NCBI RefSeq assembly: GCF_045032955.1
Contig: NZ_JBJFZU010000010.1
Span: 171,695-235,694 of the forward strand
Length of the DNA: 64,000 bases
DNA from: Ornithinicoccus sp045032955
GTDB taxonomy: Bacteria > Actinomycetota > Actinomycetes > Actinomycetales > Dermatophilaceae
Reading direction: 5' to 3'
Shown: piece after piece, positions 25,967-34,600 of the stretch
Layout: every line of letters begins with the position of its first letter
How positions within the stretch are numbered: the first letter of the stretch is position 1
Position numbers and translations under genes: made by a program
Notes under the pieces: model-generated
What the model saw: only the letters and a program-made list of their open reading frames with translations
Told to the model about the DNA's origin: nothing
The model's database searches: none

Positions 25967-26383
25967 ATGACGCGACGACGCAGCATCGTCCCCCTGGCGG
26001 CCGCGGCCCTGCTGCTGTCCGGGTGCTCGGTGGGCCCGGAGGAGTCGGGACAGCCGGCGACCGGGCAGACCCTGGACGTGCAGGCGTTCGCCGACCGGGT
26101 CGGCCAGGACGGCACCATCGTGCTGGACGTCCGTACCCCGCAGGAGTATGCCGGGGGGCACCTGCCGGACGCGGTCAACATCGACCTCGCCGCGGACGAC
26201 TTCGCGGAACGGATCGAAGAGCTGGAGCTGGGGGCCACCTACGCCGTGTACTGCCGCACCGGGAACCGCTCTGCGGAGGCGATGGAGACCATGCTGGACG
26301 GCGGCTTCGTCGACGTCGCCCACCTGGAGGGCGGCATCACGGCCTGGGAGTCCGCCGGGAGAGACGTGGTCAGCACACGCTGA
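25967..26383 (+). CDS. Rhodanese-like lipoprotein
   Basis: The 138-residue protein has an N-terminal lipoprotein signal (basic MTRRR, hydrophobic core, lipobox LLSGC with Cys20). A single rhodanese domain follows, with active-site loop CRTGNRS and upstream VLDVRTPQEYAGGHLPDAVN. It should be anchored on the outer face of the membrane and handle sulfane sulfur or thiols. The stop overlaps the next start (TGATG), so it is translationally linked to the PP-loop protein. Confidence 0.87.
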   Translation: MTRRRSIVPLAAAALLLSGCSVGPEESGQPATGQTLDVQAFADRVGQDGTIVLDVRTPQEYAGGHLPDAVNIDLAADDFAERIEELELGATYAVYCRTGNRSAEAMETMLDGGFVDVAHLEGGITAWESAGRDVVSTR

Positions 26384-27834
26384 TGGAGCTCGGCATCGTC
26401 CATCGTCCCGGAAGGGTCGAGATCACCCTCACCCCGGGCACGCAGGGGGCGGCTCCGGCGTCGCGCGCCCGGCTGGCCCGGCGGACCGCCACCTTCGAGG
26501 TGGACGCGGAGCTGGGGGCGGTGCATCCCGACCTGCTGGTCCTGTCGGCGCTGCTGTGCGCGCGACCCTGGGTCGGTACCCGCACCGAGATCACCTCGTC
26601 GGTGGCCGCCAGTCCGGCGCTGGCGGAGGCGCTCCGGACCGGCCCACGGCTGCGGCTGCGGTCGGTCTCCCCGGACGTGCAGCCACGTCCGCGTCCCGGC
26701 GGCGACGGCCGTGACGGGGATGGCGACGGGGGCGGTGTGCCCGGCCTGTGCTTCAGCGGCGGCACCGACAGCGTGGCCGCCCTGGCGATGATGCCGGAGC
26801 GGACCCGCTCCTATCACCTGCTCCGCCGGGCGCCCGTGGACGAGCGTCGCGCCACCATGTTCGACACCCGTGCGGCCGAGCAGTCCTGCGCCCGGGTCCG
26901 CGCGACCGGCCGGGCCGTCGTCGTGGTCCCCAGCGACGTCGAGTACCTGCGCGACCCGACGGGCTTCCCGCACGACTTCACCACCGCGGTTCCCCTGCTG
27001 CTGCACGCGGACGCGGACCGGCTGGACGCGGTGGCCTGGGGAGCCCCGCTGGAGGCCACCTACCGGTTGCAGCGCGGGATCTTCCGGGACCTGGCCGACT
27101 CCCCGTTCCTGCGCGAGTGGGGTGCCGTCTTCGACGCCGTCGGCCTGCCCGTGCTGCTGCCCGTGGCGGGGGTCTCCGAGGTGGTGACCAGCACCATCGT
27201 GGCGCGGCACGAGCTGGGCTCCGCCGCCCAGTCCTGTGTCCGCGGTCCTCGGCTCGGACGGCCGTGCGGGCGGTGCGCCAAGTGCGCCCGCAAGACCCTG
27301 CTGGCCGGTGCGGTCACCGGCAGCTGGCCGGACGACCACGTGCTGCAGCGGCAGTGGCGAGGGGTGGAGCCGCGCCAGCACCTGCTCGCCGACCCGATCA
27401 AGGTGGAGCCGGTGGTGTCGCATTGCGTGCACCGGTACCTCGCCGACGGTGGCGCCGACCCGTTGCTGCGCCTGGTCGTGGCCAAGACCGGCCCGGACCC
27501 GCTGCCCTGGCTGACCCGGTCCTACCCGCCCGCCCTCGAGCACCTGCCCGCCCCCTACCGCCAGGAGGTGCAGCAGCGGCTGCTCACCGTCGCGGAGCCG
27601 ATGACCGCCGAGCAGGAGCAGGCCGTGCGGGACTATGCCGTCCCCGGCCCGGAGGACCCGAGCCGAGCCGCCGCCCAACGCGAGCTGGAGGCTTGGCTGG
27701 CCGCGCACCCCTCCCATGACCGGATGGCGCGGTCCGTGAGCCGGGTCCGCCGCGTGCTGAGGGCCGGGGTGCGTCGGTGGGGACCCAGGACCTGGGCCAT
27801 CCGAGGCCCGGGCTCGAATACAGGTTCAGGGTAG
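26383..27834 (+). CDS. PP-loop ATP-pyrophosphatase-like protein (DUF6395-type)
   Basis: The 483-residue protein has a clear PP-loop, CFSGGTDSVAALAMM near residue 125, as in N-type ATP pyrophosphatases that adenylate substrates for amidation or thiolation. A CGRCAKCARK motif near residue 305 suggests a zinc or metal site. The preceding region is Gly/Asp-rich. I recall an uncharacterized DUF6395 family with this layout, but assignment rests on motif memory. It overlaps the rhodanese lipoprotein gene by one base. A sulfur-transfer reaction is tempting, but the lipoprotein is outside and this protein inside the membrane. Confidence 0.65.
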   Translation: MELGIVHRPGRVEITLTPGTQGAAPASRARLARRTATFEVDAELGAVHPDLLVLSALLCARPWVGTRTEITSSVAASPALAEALRTGPRLRLRSVSPDVQPRPRPGGDGRDGDGDGGGVPGLCFSGGTDSVAALAMMPERTRSYHLLRRAPVDERRATMFDTRAAEQSCARVRATGRAVVVVPSDVEYLRDPTGFPHDFTTAVPLLLHADADRLDAVAWGAPLEATYRLQRGIFRDLADSPFLREWGAVFDAVGLPVLLPVAGVSEVVTSTIVARHELGSAAQSCVRGPRLGRPCGRCAKCARKTLLAGAVTGSWPDDHVLQRQWRGVEPRQHLLADPIKVEPVVSHCVHRYLADGGADPLLRLVVAKTGPDPLPWLTRSYPPALEHLPAPYRQEVQQRLLTVAEPMTAEQEQAVRDYAVPGPEDPSRAAAQRELEAWLAAHPSHDRMARSVSRVRRVLRAGVRRWGPRTWAIRGPGSNTGSG

Positions 27835-27840
27835 GCGGGT

Positions 27841-28698
27841 CTAGGTGTAGCGGCGCCGGGCGTGACCCAGCGGCGTCTGCGGGGCACCGTCGTCGGTGGG
27901 GGCACGGCCGCCTTGGCAGCCGGGGCACGAGAACATCACCCGCTGCTGCGGCTGCTGACCGATGGGGGCCAGCCTGATCGGGACACCGCAGCGTTTGCAG
28001 GGCAGACCGACCCGTCCGTGCACCCACGCGTCGTCGTCCGCGACGTCCCCGCGGCCGGTGATCGTGGTTCGACCCTGGCGGCAGCTGAGTACGAGCAGCC
28101 GGCGGGCGGTGGACAGCAGCTCCTCGACCTGACCGGGGTCCAACCCGCCCACCGGTGTCCACGGGTTGATGCCGAGCAGGAAGAGCGGCTCGGCGGTGAA
28201 GATGGTGCCCATCCCGGCGACGTTGCGCTGGTCCAGACAGGCCTCGGTGATGGTGCGGTGCGGGTCGGCCCGCACGTTGGCCAGGGCGACCTGCGCGTCG
28301 TACCCGGGGTCCAGCAGGTCCGGCCCGAGGTGCCCCACCACCCGGTGCTCCTGGCTGGTAAGCACCAGGTCGAGCATCCCGAGGCTGTCCCCGACGGCGA
28401 CCCGGCGGGTCGACCACAGCAGGGCACGGACGGTGTGCCGGTGTCCGAGGGCGTGCCGTCGACCGACCGGGTGCACCCGCCAGGAGCCCTCCATCCGCAG
28501 GTGGCTGTGCACGGTGAGGTCACCCTCGACCCGGTGCAGCAGGTGCTTGCCCCTCGGCACCACCTCCAGGGTGCGTCGCCCGGACAGGTCGGCGGTGGCA
28601 TGGGCGGGCACCCTGATGTCGGACCCGGCCAACCGGTCCCCGGCCAACCCCTCGTGCAGGCGCTGCGCGGTACGCCAGACCGCGTCCCCCTCAGGCAC
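27841..28698 (-). CDS. nei: Fpg/Nei family DNA glycosylase (endonuclease VIII-like)
   Basis: The 285-residue glycosylase begins MPEGD, giving the catalytic Pro2 and Glu3. It has the H2TH domain (LDQRNVAGMGTIFTAEPLF) and a C-terminal zinc finger (CKRCG...CPGCQGG). It removes oxidized bases and nicks the strand. The Asp after PEG and the sequence fit the Nei2-type branch. It starts with GTG at 28698. Its 3' end is 6 bp from the convergent PP-loop gene, and a 22-bp tandem repeat lies about 50 bp upstream of its start. Confidence 0.9.
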   Translation of the reverse strand: MPEGDAVWRTAQRLHEGLAGDRLAGSDIRVPAHATADLSGRRTLEVVPRGKHLLHRVEGDLTVHSHLRMEGSWRVHPVGRRHALGHRHTVRALLWSTRRVAVGDSLGMLDLVLTSQEHRVVGHLGPDLLDPGYDAQVALANVRADPHRTITEACLDQRNVAGMGTIFTAEPLFLLGINPWTPVGGLDPGQVEELLSTARRLLVLSCRQGRTTITGRGDVADDDAWVHGRVGLPCKRCGVPIRLAPIGQQPQQRVMFSCPGCQGGRAPTDDGAPQTPLGHARRRYT

Positions 28699-28747
28699 GG
28701 CCCCGACCCCTGGCTCTGGCCCTCATCCTGCCCACCCTGCCCACCCC

Positions 28748-28803
28748 GACCGGGCGAGCGTTGTGCTCGGACCGGGCGAGCGTTGTGCTCGGACCGGGCG
28801 AGC
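28748..28803. repeat. 22-bp tandem repeat, about 2.5 copies
   Basis: Two identical units begin at 28748 and 28770 (GACCGGGCGAGCGTTGTGCT then CG) and a partial third begins at 28792. Each unit contains the hairpin CGAGC-GTTGT-GCTCG. It lies in the 194-bp gap between the divergently placed end of the ABC-F gene and the start of nei. The same repeat occurs at 56426-56510. Nothing else is recognised in this gap. Confidence 0.85.
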
Positions 28804-28892
28804 CTCATGCATGCACCACGGGTATGCCGGGCCGCGCGTCGCCCGCGCGCGCCGCAGGGCGTCCGTCGGTTCGGCTACCGGTGGCGGGGTCA

Positions 28893-30620
28893 TCACCCCA
28901 GTGTCCCCTCCGGAAGGTGCAGGCGCTCGCCGTGCCAGTCCTCACGCAGCCAGCGGTCATGGCTGGCGACCACCACGGCACCCGGGTAGTCGGGCAACGA
29001 CAGCTCCAGCTCGGACACCAGCAGGAGCGAGAGGTGGTTCGTGGGCTCGTCGAGCAGCAGCACGTCCGGCGGGTCAGCGAGGACGACCGCCAGGTCCAAC
29101 CGACGGCGCTGTCCGACGGACAGGTCGCCCACCCGACGGTCGAGGTCCCGCTCGGCGAGCAGCCCGTGGTCGGCCAGGGGGTGCCGTGACGCCTGCTCCT
29201 GGCCGACGGCGACGGCATACTCCTGCCGTACCGACCGTGCGGAGGGCCGGGGCAGGGGCTCCTGGCTGAGCAGTCCGACCCTGACCCCGGGCGCCACCAT
29301 GAGCACGCCGCCGGCGGCCGTCCCCGTCGGGAGACCACGTCCCGCGCCGGCGAGCACCTCCAGCAGCGTCGACTTGCCGGACCCGTTCGCACCGGTCACC
29401 AGCAGCCGCGTGCGCCTGGACACCGTCAGCGACACCTCGCCCAGCCGCCCGTGCACACCGATCCGGTCAGCGGTCAGCACCGGGCCAGGGGGAATCGTGC
29501 GCCCGACCGACCCCGGCGGTCCACGGAAACGCAGCCGCGCCGGTGGCTGTCTGACCTGCGCCGCCTCCAGCCGCTCCAGGGCGGTGGCGGCGTCGTTGAC
29601 CCGCCGGGCGACGACGGTGGCGTTGCGGTCGGAGTAGAACTTCCGGCTGGCGCGGGCCTCGGTGCGGGGAGCGCGGTCCGCATGCCCGACCTGCTGGTCG
29701 GTCCGCACCCGGGTCCGCAGCCGGTGCAGCTCCTCCTGCTCCTCCCGGTACCGGTGCACCCAGCGACGCCGGTCGTCCCGGCGCTGCTGCAGGTATGCCG
29801 AGTAGCTACCGGTGAAGCGGGTGAGCCCGAACCCGGACCCGGGGGAGTCGGCGTCGGTGTCCCCGCCGATCCCGGCACGCGGCATCGGTGCCGGGTCGAG
29901 GTCCAGCAGGGTCGTACCGGCCTCGTCCAGGAAGGCCCGGTCATGACTGGCCAGCAGCACCGGACCCGCCCACCCTCGGAGCAGCTCCACCAACAGCTCG
30001 GTGCCTTCGTCATCCAGGTGGTTGGTGGGCTCGTCCAGCAGCAGGGTGTCGGGGGAGCGGAGCAGCATCCACGCCAAGGACAGCCGGGACCGCTGCCCAC
30101 CCGACAGGTCCGCGGCCGGGCGGTCCCGGGGCACGGACGCCAGGCCCAGCCCCTGCACGAGCCGGTCGGTGCGGTGCTCGGTGTCCCACGCCCGGTGGCG
30201 ACGCGCGGACTCCAGCGCGGCATCCAGACGGGCGCCGGCGCCGGGGTCCTCGTCGGCCAGCGCCGCCGCCTCGGCCTCCACCCGTGCGGCGAGGGCCCGC
30301 AGCGGTGCGGTGGCCTCCGCGAGCACCTGCCTCATGCTCAGCCGCGGGTCGAAGGGAGGTTCCTGGTGGTGCAGCCCGACGGTGCCGGGCACCTGGACCG
30401 TCCCGGTGTCCGGGCGGTCCAGACCGGCGATGATCCGCAGCAACGTGGACTTGCCGGACCCGTTCTCACCGATCAGGCAGGCCCGCTCGCCGGAGGACAC
30501 GACGAGCGAGACGTCGGTGAGCACGCGACGGTCGGGGAAGGACCGGGAGATGCCGTCCACACGCAGGTGGGCCGGGCCGGACGCGGTCGAGGCGGGGAGG
30601 GAGGACAGCGGAGCGGGCAT
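28893..30620 (-). CDS. ABC-F ATPase (ribosome protection type)
   Basis: This soluble 575-residue protein has two ABC ATPase domains and no membrane segment. Domain 1 has Walker A GENGSGKST, signature LSGGQRSR and Walker B LLLDEPTNHLDD. Domain 2 has GANGSGKST, signature LSVGQRRR and LLLDEPTNHLS. The interdomain linker is long and Arg-rich (about YREEQEELHRLRTRVRTDQQ), as in antibiotic-resistance ABC-F proteins that displace ribosome-targeting drugs. The ATG at 30620 follows AGGAG by 7 nt, and this ribosome-binding site is one arm of an attenuator hairpin. The drug class cannot be read from sequence. Confidence 0.88.
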   Translation of the reverse strand: MPAPLSSLPASTASGPAHLRVDGISRSFPDRRVLTDVSLVVSSGERACLIGENGSGKSTLLRIIAGLDRPDTGTVQVPGTVGLHHQEPPFDPRLSMRQVLAEATAPLRALAARVEAEAAALADEDPGAGARLDAALESARRHRAWDTEHRTDRLVQGLGLASVPRDRPAADLSGGQRSRLSLAWMLLRSPDTLLLDEPTNHLDDEGTELLVELLRGWAGPVLLASHDRAFLDEAGTTLLDLDPAPMPRAGIGGDTDADSPGSGFGLTRFTGSYSAYLQQRRDDRRRWVHRYREEQEELHRLRTRVRTDQQVGHADRAPRTEARASRKFYSDRNATVVARRVNDAATALERLEAAQVRQPPARLRFRGPPGSVGRTIPPGPVLTADRIGVHGRLGEVSLTVSRRTRLLVTGANGSGKSTLLEVLAGAGRGLPTGTAAGGVLMVAPGVRVGLLSQEPLPRPSARSVRQEYAVAVGQEQASRHPLADHGLLAERDLDRRVGDLSVGQRRRLDLAVVLADPPDVLLLDEPTNHLSLLLVSELELSLPDYPGAVVVASHDRWLREDWHGERLHLPEGTLG

Positions 30621-30623
30621 GGG

Positions 30624-30687
30624 GGATCTCCTGAGCAGGGGGGACGGGCAGCGCGCACCAGCGCGTCGGGCGGTCGTCAGGAGATCC
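30624..30687 (-). promoter_or_regulatory. Attenuator hairpin sequestering the ABC-F ribosome-binding site
   Basis: In the transcript, GGATCTCCTGA (30687-30677) is perfectly complementary over 11 bp to TCAGGAGATCC (30634-30624), with a 42-nt loop. The second arm contains the AGGAG ribosome-binding site 7 nt before the ABC-F ATG. The first arm is the end of a tiny leader reading frame including its stop codon. A drug-stalled ribosome on the leader would free the start. This is the classical layout of translational attenuation for ribosome-protection genes. Confidence 0.7.
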
Positions 30688-30691
30688 ACAC
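30677..30691 (-). CDS. Leader peptide MWIS of the ABC-F gene
   Basis: The frame GTG-TGG-ATC-TCC-TGA encodes four residues. A TACCGT -10 box (30699-30704) lies 7 nt before the GTG, so the leader would be translated from a leaderless 5' end. An earlier in-frame GTG at 30697 would give MAVWIS but starts 1 nt from the -10 box. The codons overlap the first arm of the attenuator hairpin. It is too short for homology; the evidence is position only. Confidence 0.5.
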   Translation of the reverse strand: MWIS

Positions 30692-30731
30692 GGCCACGAC
30701 GGTAGCAAGGGTGGCCCCGGTCCACACCGGG

Positions 30732-31622
30732 TTATCCGGTGAGGGCGGCCAGTTCTGCGCGCAGCCCGTCCAGGGCCGTCCGGGTGTCGGTGTCGTCCTC
30801 GTGGGGTCCTCGCAGCCACTGCGCGTAGGAGCGCACCTCCGACAGCCGCCACTCGAGCCGGAAGAGGTGCAGCAGGTCCGGGTCGTGCTCGACCCGCTCG
30901 TGGTAGCCGTCCAGCAGGTCCCGCTCACGGGGCGCGAGCCGCAAGGTCTCCCAGTCCAGGAGGAGCAGGCGTCCGTCCTCGGTGCGCCACTGGTTGTGCG
31001 CGCCGGGCTCCCCGTGGGTGGGTACGTAGGTCGCGTGATCCAGGCCTTGGCGCAGCCGCAGGTATGTCGTGAGGCCCCGTTCGACGGCGCCGCTCAGCCC
31101 GGCGCGCACGTGCGCCCTGGCGACCTCCCCGTGCGGTCCCGCCCATCCGTCCCCGGCGACCCAGGCCGTGAGCTCGTCCACCAGGTCGGCCGCCACCGTC
31201 GGTTCCCAGGTGAGCACGCCAGGTGGCGGCGGGGATGCATGCAGCCGGTGGAGGGCTTCCACGGCTTCGGGCCCCACCGAGGGGGGCCGGTGTCCTTCCA
31301 GCCACGCGGTGCAGCTGAGCCAGCCCTGGTCGAACCGGCTGGTGAGACGACCTGCCCGGGTCGGGAGACAGGCGTGCACGACGTCCAGCGTGCGGGCCAG
31401 GTGAGCGGCGGCGGCGTAGGTGGCCTCCGCCGACTCCGCGGTGTGCCACAGCGGCGGGTCCAGCGTGACGAAGAGTCGGGCGGTCCCCTCGACCTCTGCT
31501 CGCCAGTGCCAGGCACCGAACCCGACGGCGAGGTGGCGCACGGCAGTGACGTCCGGGCACCACTCGGTGCGCACCCGGTCGAGGACCTGCTGGTCCGAGA
31601 GGCTCGTCGGTGGCTGGTGCAC
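30732..31622 (-). CDS. Phosphotransferase (APH/choline kinase-like) family protein
   Basis: This 296-residue kinase-fold protein has the Brenner motif THGEPGAHNQWR and a metal-binding LLLDWETL (in place of DFG), as in aminoglycoside phosphotransferase-like enzymes. The N-terminal lobe is less typical and the nucleotide loop is weak. Substrates in this family range from antibiotics to sugars and choline. GTG 31622 has TAGCCT 6 nt upstream (leaderless). It lies directly upstream of the ABC-F gene and its attenuator, so a link to drug response is possible but unproven. Confidence 0.8.
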   Translation of the reverse strand: MHQPPTSLSDQQVLDRVRTEWCPDVTAVRHLAVGFGAWHWRAEVEGTARLFVTLDPPLWHTAESAEATYAAAAHLARTLDVVHACLPTRAGRLTSRFDQGWLSCTAWLEGHRPPSVGPEAVEALHRLHASPPPPGVLTWEPTVAADLVDELTAWVAGDGWAGPHGEVARAHVRAGLSGAVERGLTTYLRLRQGLDHATYVPTHGEPGAHNQWRTEDGRLLLLDWETLRLAPRERDLLDGYHERVEHDPDLLHLFRLEWRLSEVRSYAQWLRGPHEDDTDTRTALDGLRAELAALTG

Positions 31623-31681
31623 ACGGGCAGGCTAGAGCAGTGACACCGCCACCGGTCGCCGTGTCACCGACGCGGCCTCGC

Positions 31682-34600
31682 TCACCGCCGCAGGCGCAAC
31701 CCGCTCGGCGAGGTGTGGAAGCCGGCGGCGGTCAGGGCCGCGGCCAGGGGATGCTCCGAGCCGAGCGCCCCGGCGCCGTCGATCTTCGTGATGGTCAGGC
31801 CTCGCAGGGCGCCCTGCCGCACCGCCGTCGCCAGGGCACCGGCGACGTCAGGCCACAGGTCGTCGCCGGAGGTCTGCGGTCCGGTGGCGAAGGTCAGGGC
31901 GCTGCGCCCGCCCCGCTCCAGGTAGAGCGCCGGGACACCGTCCACCAGGACCACCATCGCCCCGGCCTTGCGTCCCGGGCGGTGGGTGCCCTCACCGGTG
32001 CCCTGCTCGGGCCAGGGGACCGCGGCGCCGAAGGGGTTCGCGGGATCGGTCGCGGCGAGCAGTACCGTCTCGCGGTCGTCGTCGGTCCCGGGGACGCCCT
32101 GGGTGCCACGGGCGGCGTGGTCCAGGGCTCGGAGCCGGTCGATGGCGCCCGCACTGCCGAACTGGGCCGCACCCAGCCCCTCGACGACATACCCTCGGCG
32201 GACCCTGCCGGCCTCCTCGGCGCCGGCCAGCACCCGGTAGACACCGGAGAACCCGCCCGGGACGCCCTCGGCGACCACGGAGCCCCTGGTCAGCACCCCG
32301 TACCGGTCCAGCAGCGTCTCCGCCGTGGCCAGCCCGAGCACGGTCGGGTCGGTCTCCACCGGTGGCAGCAGCGACCAGCGGCCGACCGCCGTCGGCGGGC
32401 CGGACCGGGCCGGCATCGAGGGTCGTCCCGGGCGGGACGACAGCGCCACCGACCCGCGCGACCACCGACCGCCCCGGGAGGGGGCCCGTCGCGCCTTGTG
32501 GGTGCTCCGTCCCCCGGCCAGCAGGGCACGCACCGGCGCGAAGGTGTCCGCCGAGACCCGCCCGGCCCACACCAGGTCCCACAGCGAGGTGGTCAGCCGC
32601 TGGTCGTCGGTGGACCCGGCGGCCTCGGCCAGGGCCCGGAAGAAGTAGGCCCCGCCGGCGACCCGTTCGAGGACGTCGAGCACCGTCCGGGCGTATGCGT
32701 CCTCGACCTCGTCGGCCGCGGCCATCGTCAGGTGCGCGCTCTCACCCAGGTGCAGGGACACCCAGCCGTCGTCGCCGGGCAGCGACCCGTGCCCCTGCCA
32801 GAGGGCCTCGCCCGAGGTCATCAGCTCGTCCAGCATGCCGGGGGAGTAGCCGCGGACCCGGACCGGCAGGATCAGCGACTCGACGGCGGAGGCCGGCACC
32901 CGGGCCCCGGCGAGCTGCTCGACCGCGCGGGCCAGCCCGTCCAGGCCGTGCAGCTCGCCCACGGACTGCCACCGGGGCAGGAACCGCGCGTACGCCTGCT
33001 GCGGGACCGGCTCGACCTCCTGCCGCAGCGCGGCGAGCGAGCGCCGTCTCAGCAGGCGCATCACCTCGGCGTCGCACACGTCGTCGTCGCCGGCGCCGTC
33101 CGGGACCAGCGCGCCCTGGACCATCCGTCCGGCCGAGACCTGGCGCCGCAGGACGTCGCGGACCACGGCGGTGCCCAGGCCCAGGCGGGTGGCGAGGCTC
33201 TCGGGGGTGAACGGGGTATGCGTCCGCGCGTGCCGCACCACCAGGTCACCCAGGGGGTCGGGGACACCCTCCAGGAAGGCCGCCGGGACGCCGACCGGGA
33301 CCGCCGCACCGAGGGCGTCACGCAGGCGGGCGGCATCCTGGGCGTCGGCCCAGCGTTGCTGTCCGGCCACCCGGACCTCGATGACGCGGCGGGACCCGGA
33401 CAGCCCGAGCAGCCAGTCGGTCACCTGGTCACGGTGCTCCTCGCGCGTCCGCGCGGCCACCTCGTCGGTGGACAGCGGCCCCAGGACCCGTAGCAGGTCG
33501 ACGACCTCCTCGGGGTCCCGGGCCGAGCGTGCCTCCGTGAGCCGCTGCAGCTCCTGGCCGGTGCGGGCCACCACCTCGGGGTCCAGCAGGTCGCGCAGTG
33601 CCGCCCCCTCGCCGCGGCCGAGCAGCTCGGCGAGCAGGCTCGGGTCCAGCGAGAGCGCGGCGGCCCGGCGCTCCGCCAGCGGGGAGTCACCCTCGTAGAG
33701 GAACTGCGCGATGTAGCCCATCAGCAGCGAGCGGGCGAACGGGGACGGTGCGCTGGAGGACACCGAGACCAGCCGGATGCCACGGGAGGCGATAGAGCGC
33801 ATCAACGTCCGCAGGGCCTCCACGTCGTAGACGTCCTGCACACATTCACGCACCGCTTCCAGCACGATCGGGAAGGTGGGGTAGCGGGAGGCGACCTCCA
33901 GCAGCTGCGCGGACCGCTGCCGTTGCTGCCAGAGGGGCTGGCGACGCCCGGGGTTGCGTCGGGGCAGCAGCAGCGCACGGGCGGCGCACTCGCGGAACCG
34001 GGAGGCGAACAGCGCGGACCCGCCGATCTCCTGGGTCACCAGGTCCGCGACCTCGTCCGGGTCCAGGGTGAGCAGCTCGGCGATCTCGGCGTCCAGCCGC
34101 GCTCCGTCGGTATGCCCGCCCGCCCGGCGGCCGGCGCCGTCCGGCTCCTCCTCATCCGGTGCGTCGTCGACCCCGAGGTCGGGAAGGCGCAGCACGATTC
34201 CGTCGTCGGCGGCGAGGGCCTGCACCTCGGTGCCGAGACGTTCGCGCATCCGCGCGGCCAGGCAGAGCGCCCAGGGGGCGTGCACCGGCATACCCCACGG
34301 GGAGTGGACCACGACCCGCCAGTCACCGATCTCGTCGCGGAAGCGCTCGACCACGATCGTCCGGTCGTCCGGGAGGTGTCCCACGCTGGTCCGCTGGTCG
34401 GTGAGGTAGGTGACCAGGTTGTCCGCGGCGAAGGCGTCCAGCCCGCGGCCGAGCAGCGTGGCCCGGGCCTCCTCCGGGGAGGAGGCGCCGATCTCCCGGA
34501 CGAAGGCGCCGACGGCCCCGCCGAGCTCGGCGGGCCGACCCTGGGACTCGCCCTTCCAGAACGGCAGCCGCCCGATCTGTCCGGGCGCCGGGGTGACCAG

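Noticed and set aside
27770..27834. tRNA-like T-loop sequence (GGCTCGAATAC) near the end of the PP-loop gene
   Set aside because: There is no acceptor stem, D-arm or anticodon arm in the right places, and the stretch is inside a coding frame.
30621..30725. Longer ABC-F start reading through the leader (about 35 extra residues)
   Set aside because: The extension covers the attenuator arms and is not ABC-F-like; the ATG at 30620 has a good ribosome-binding site.
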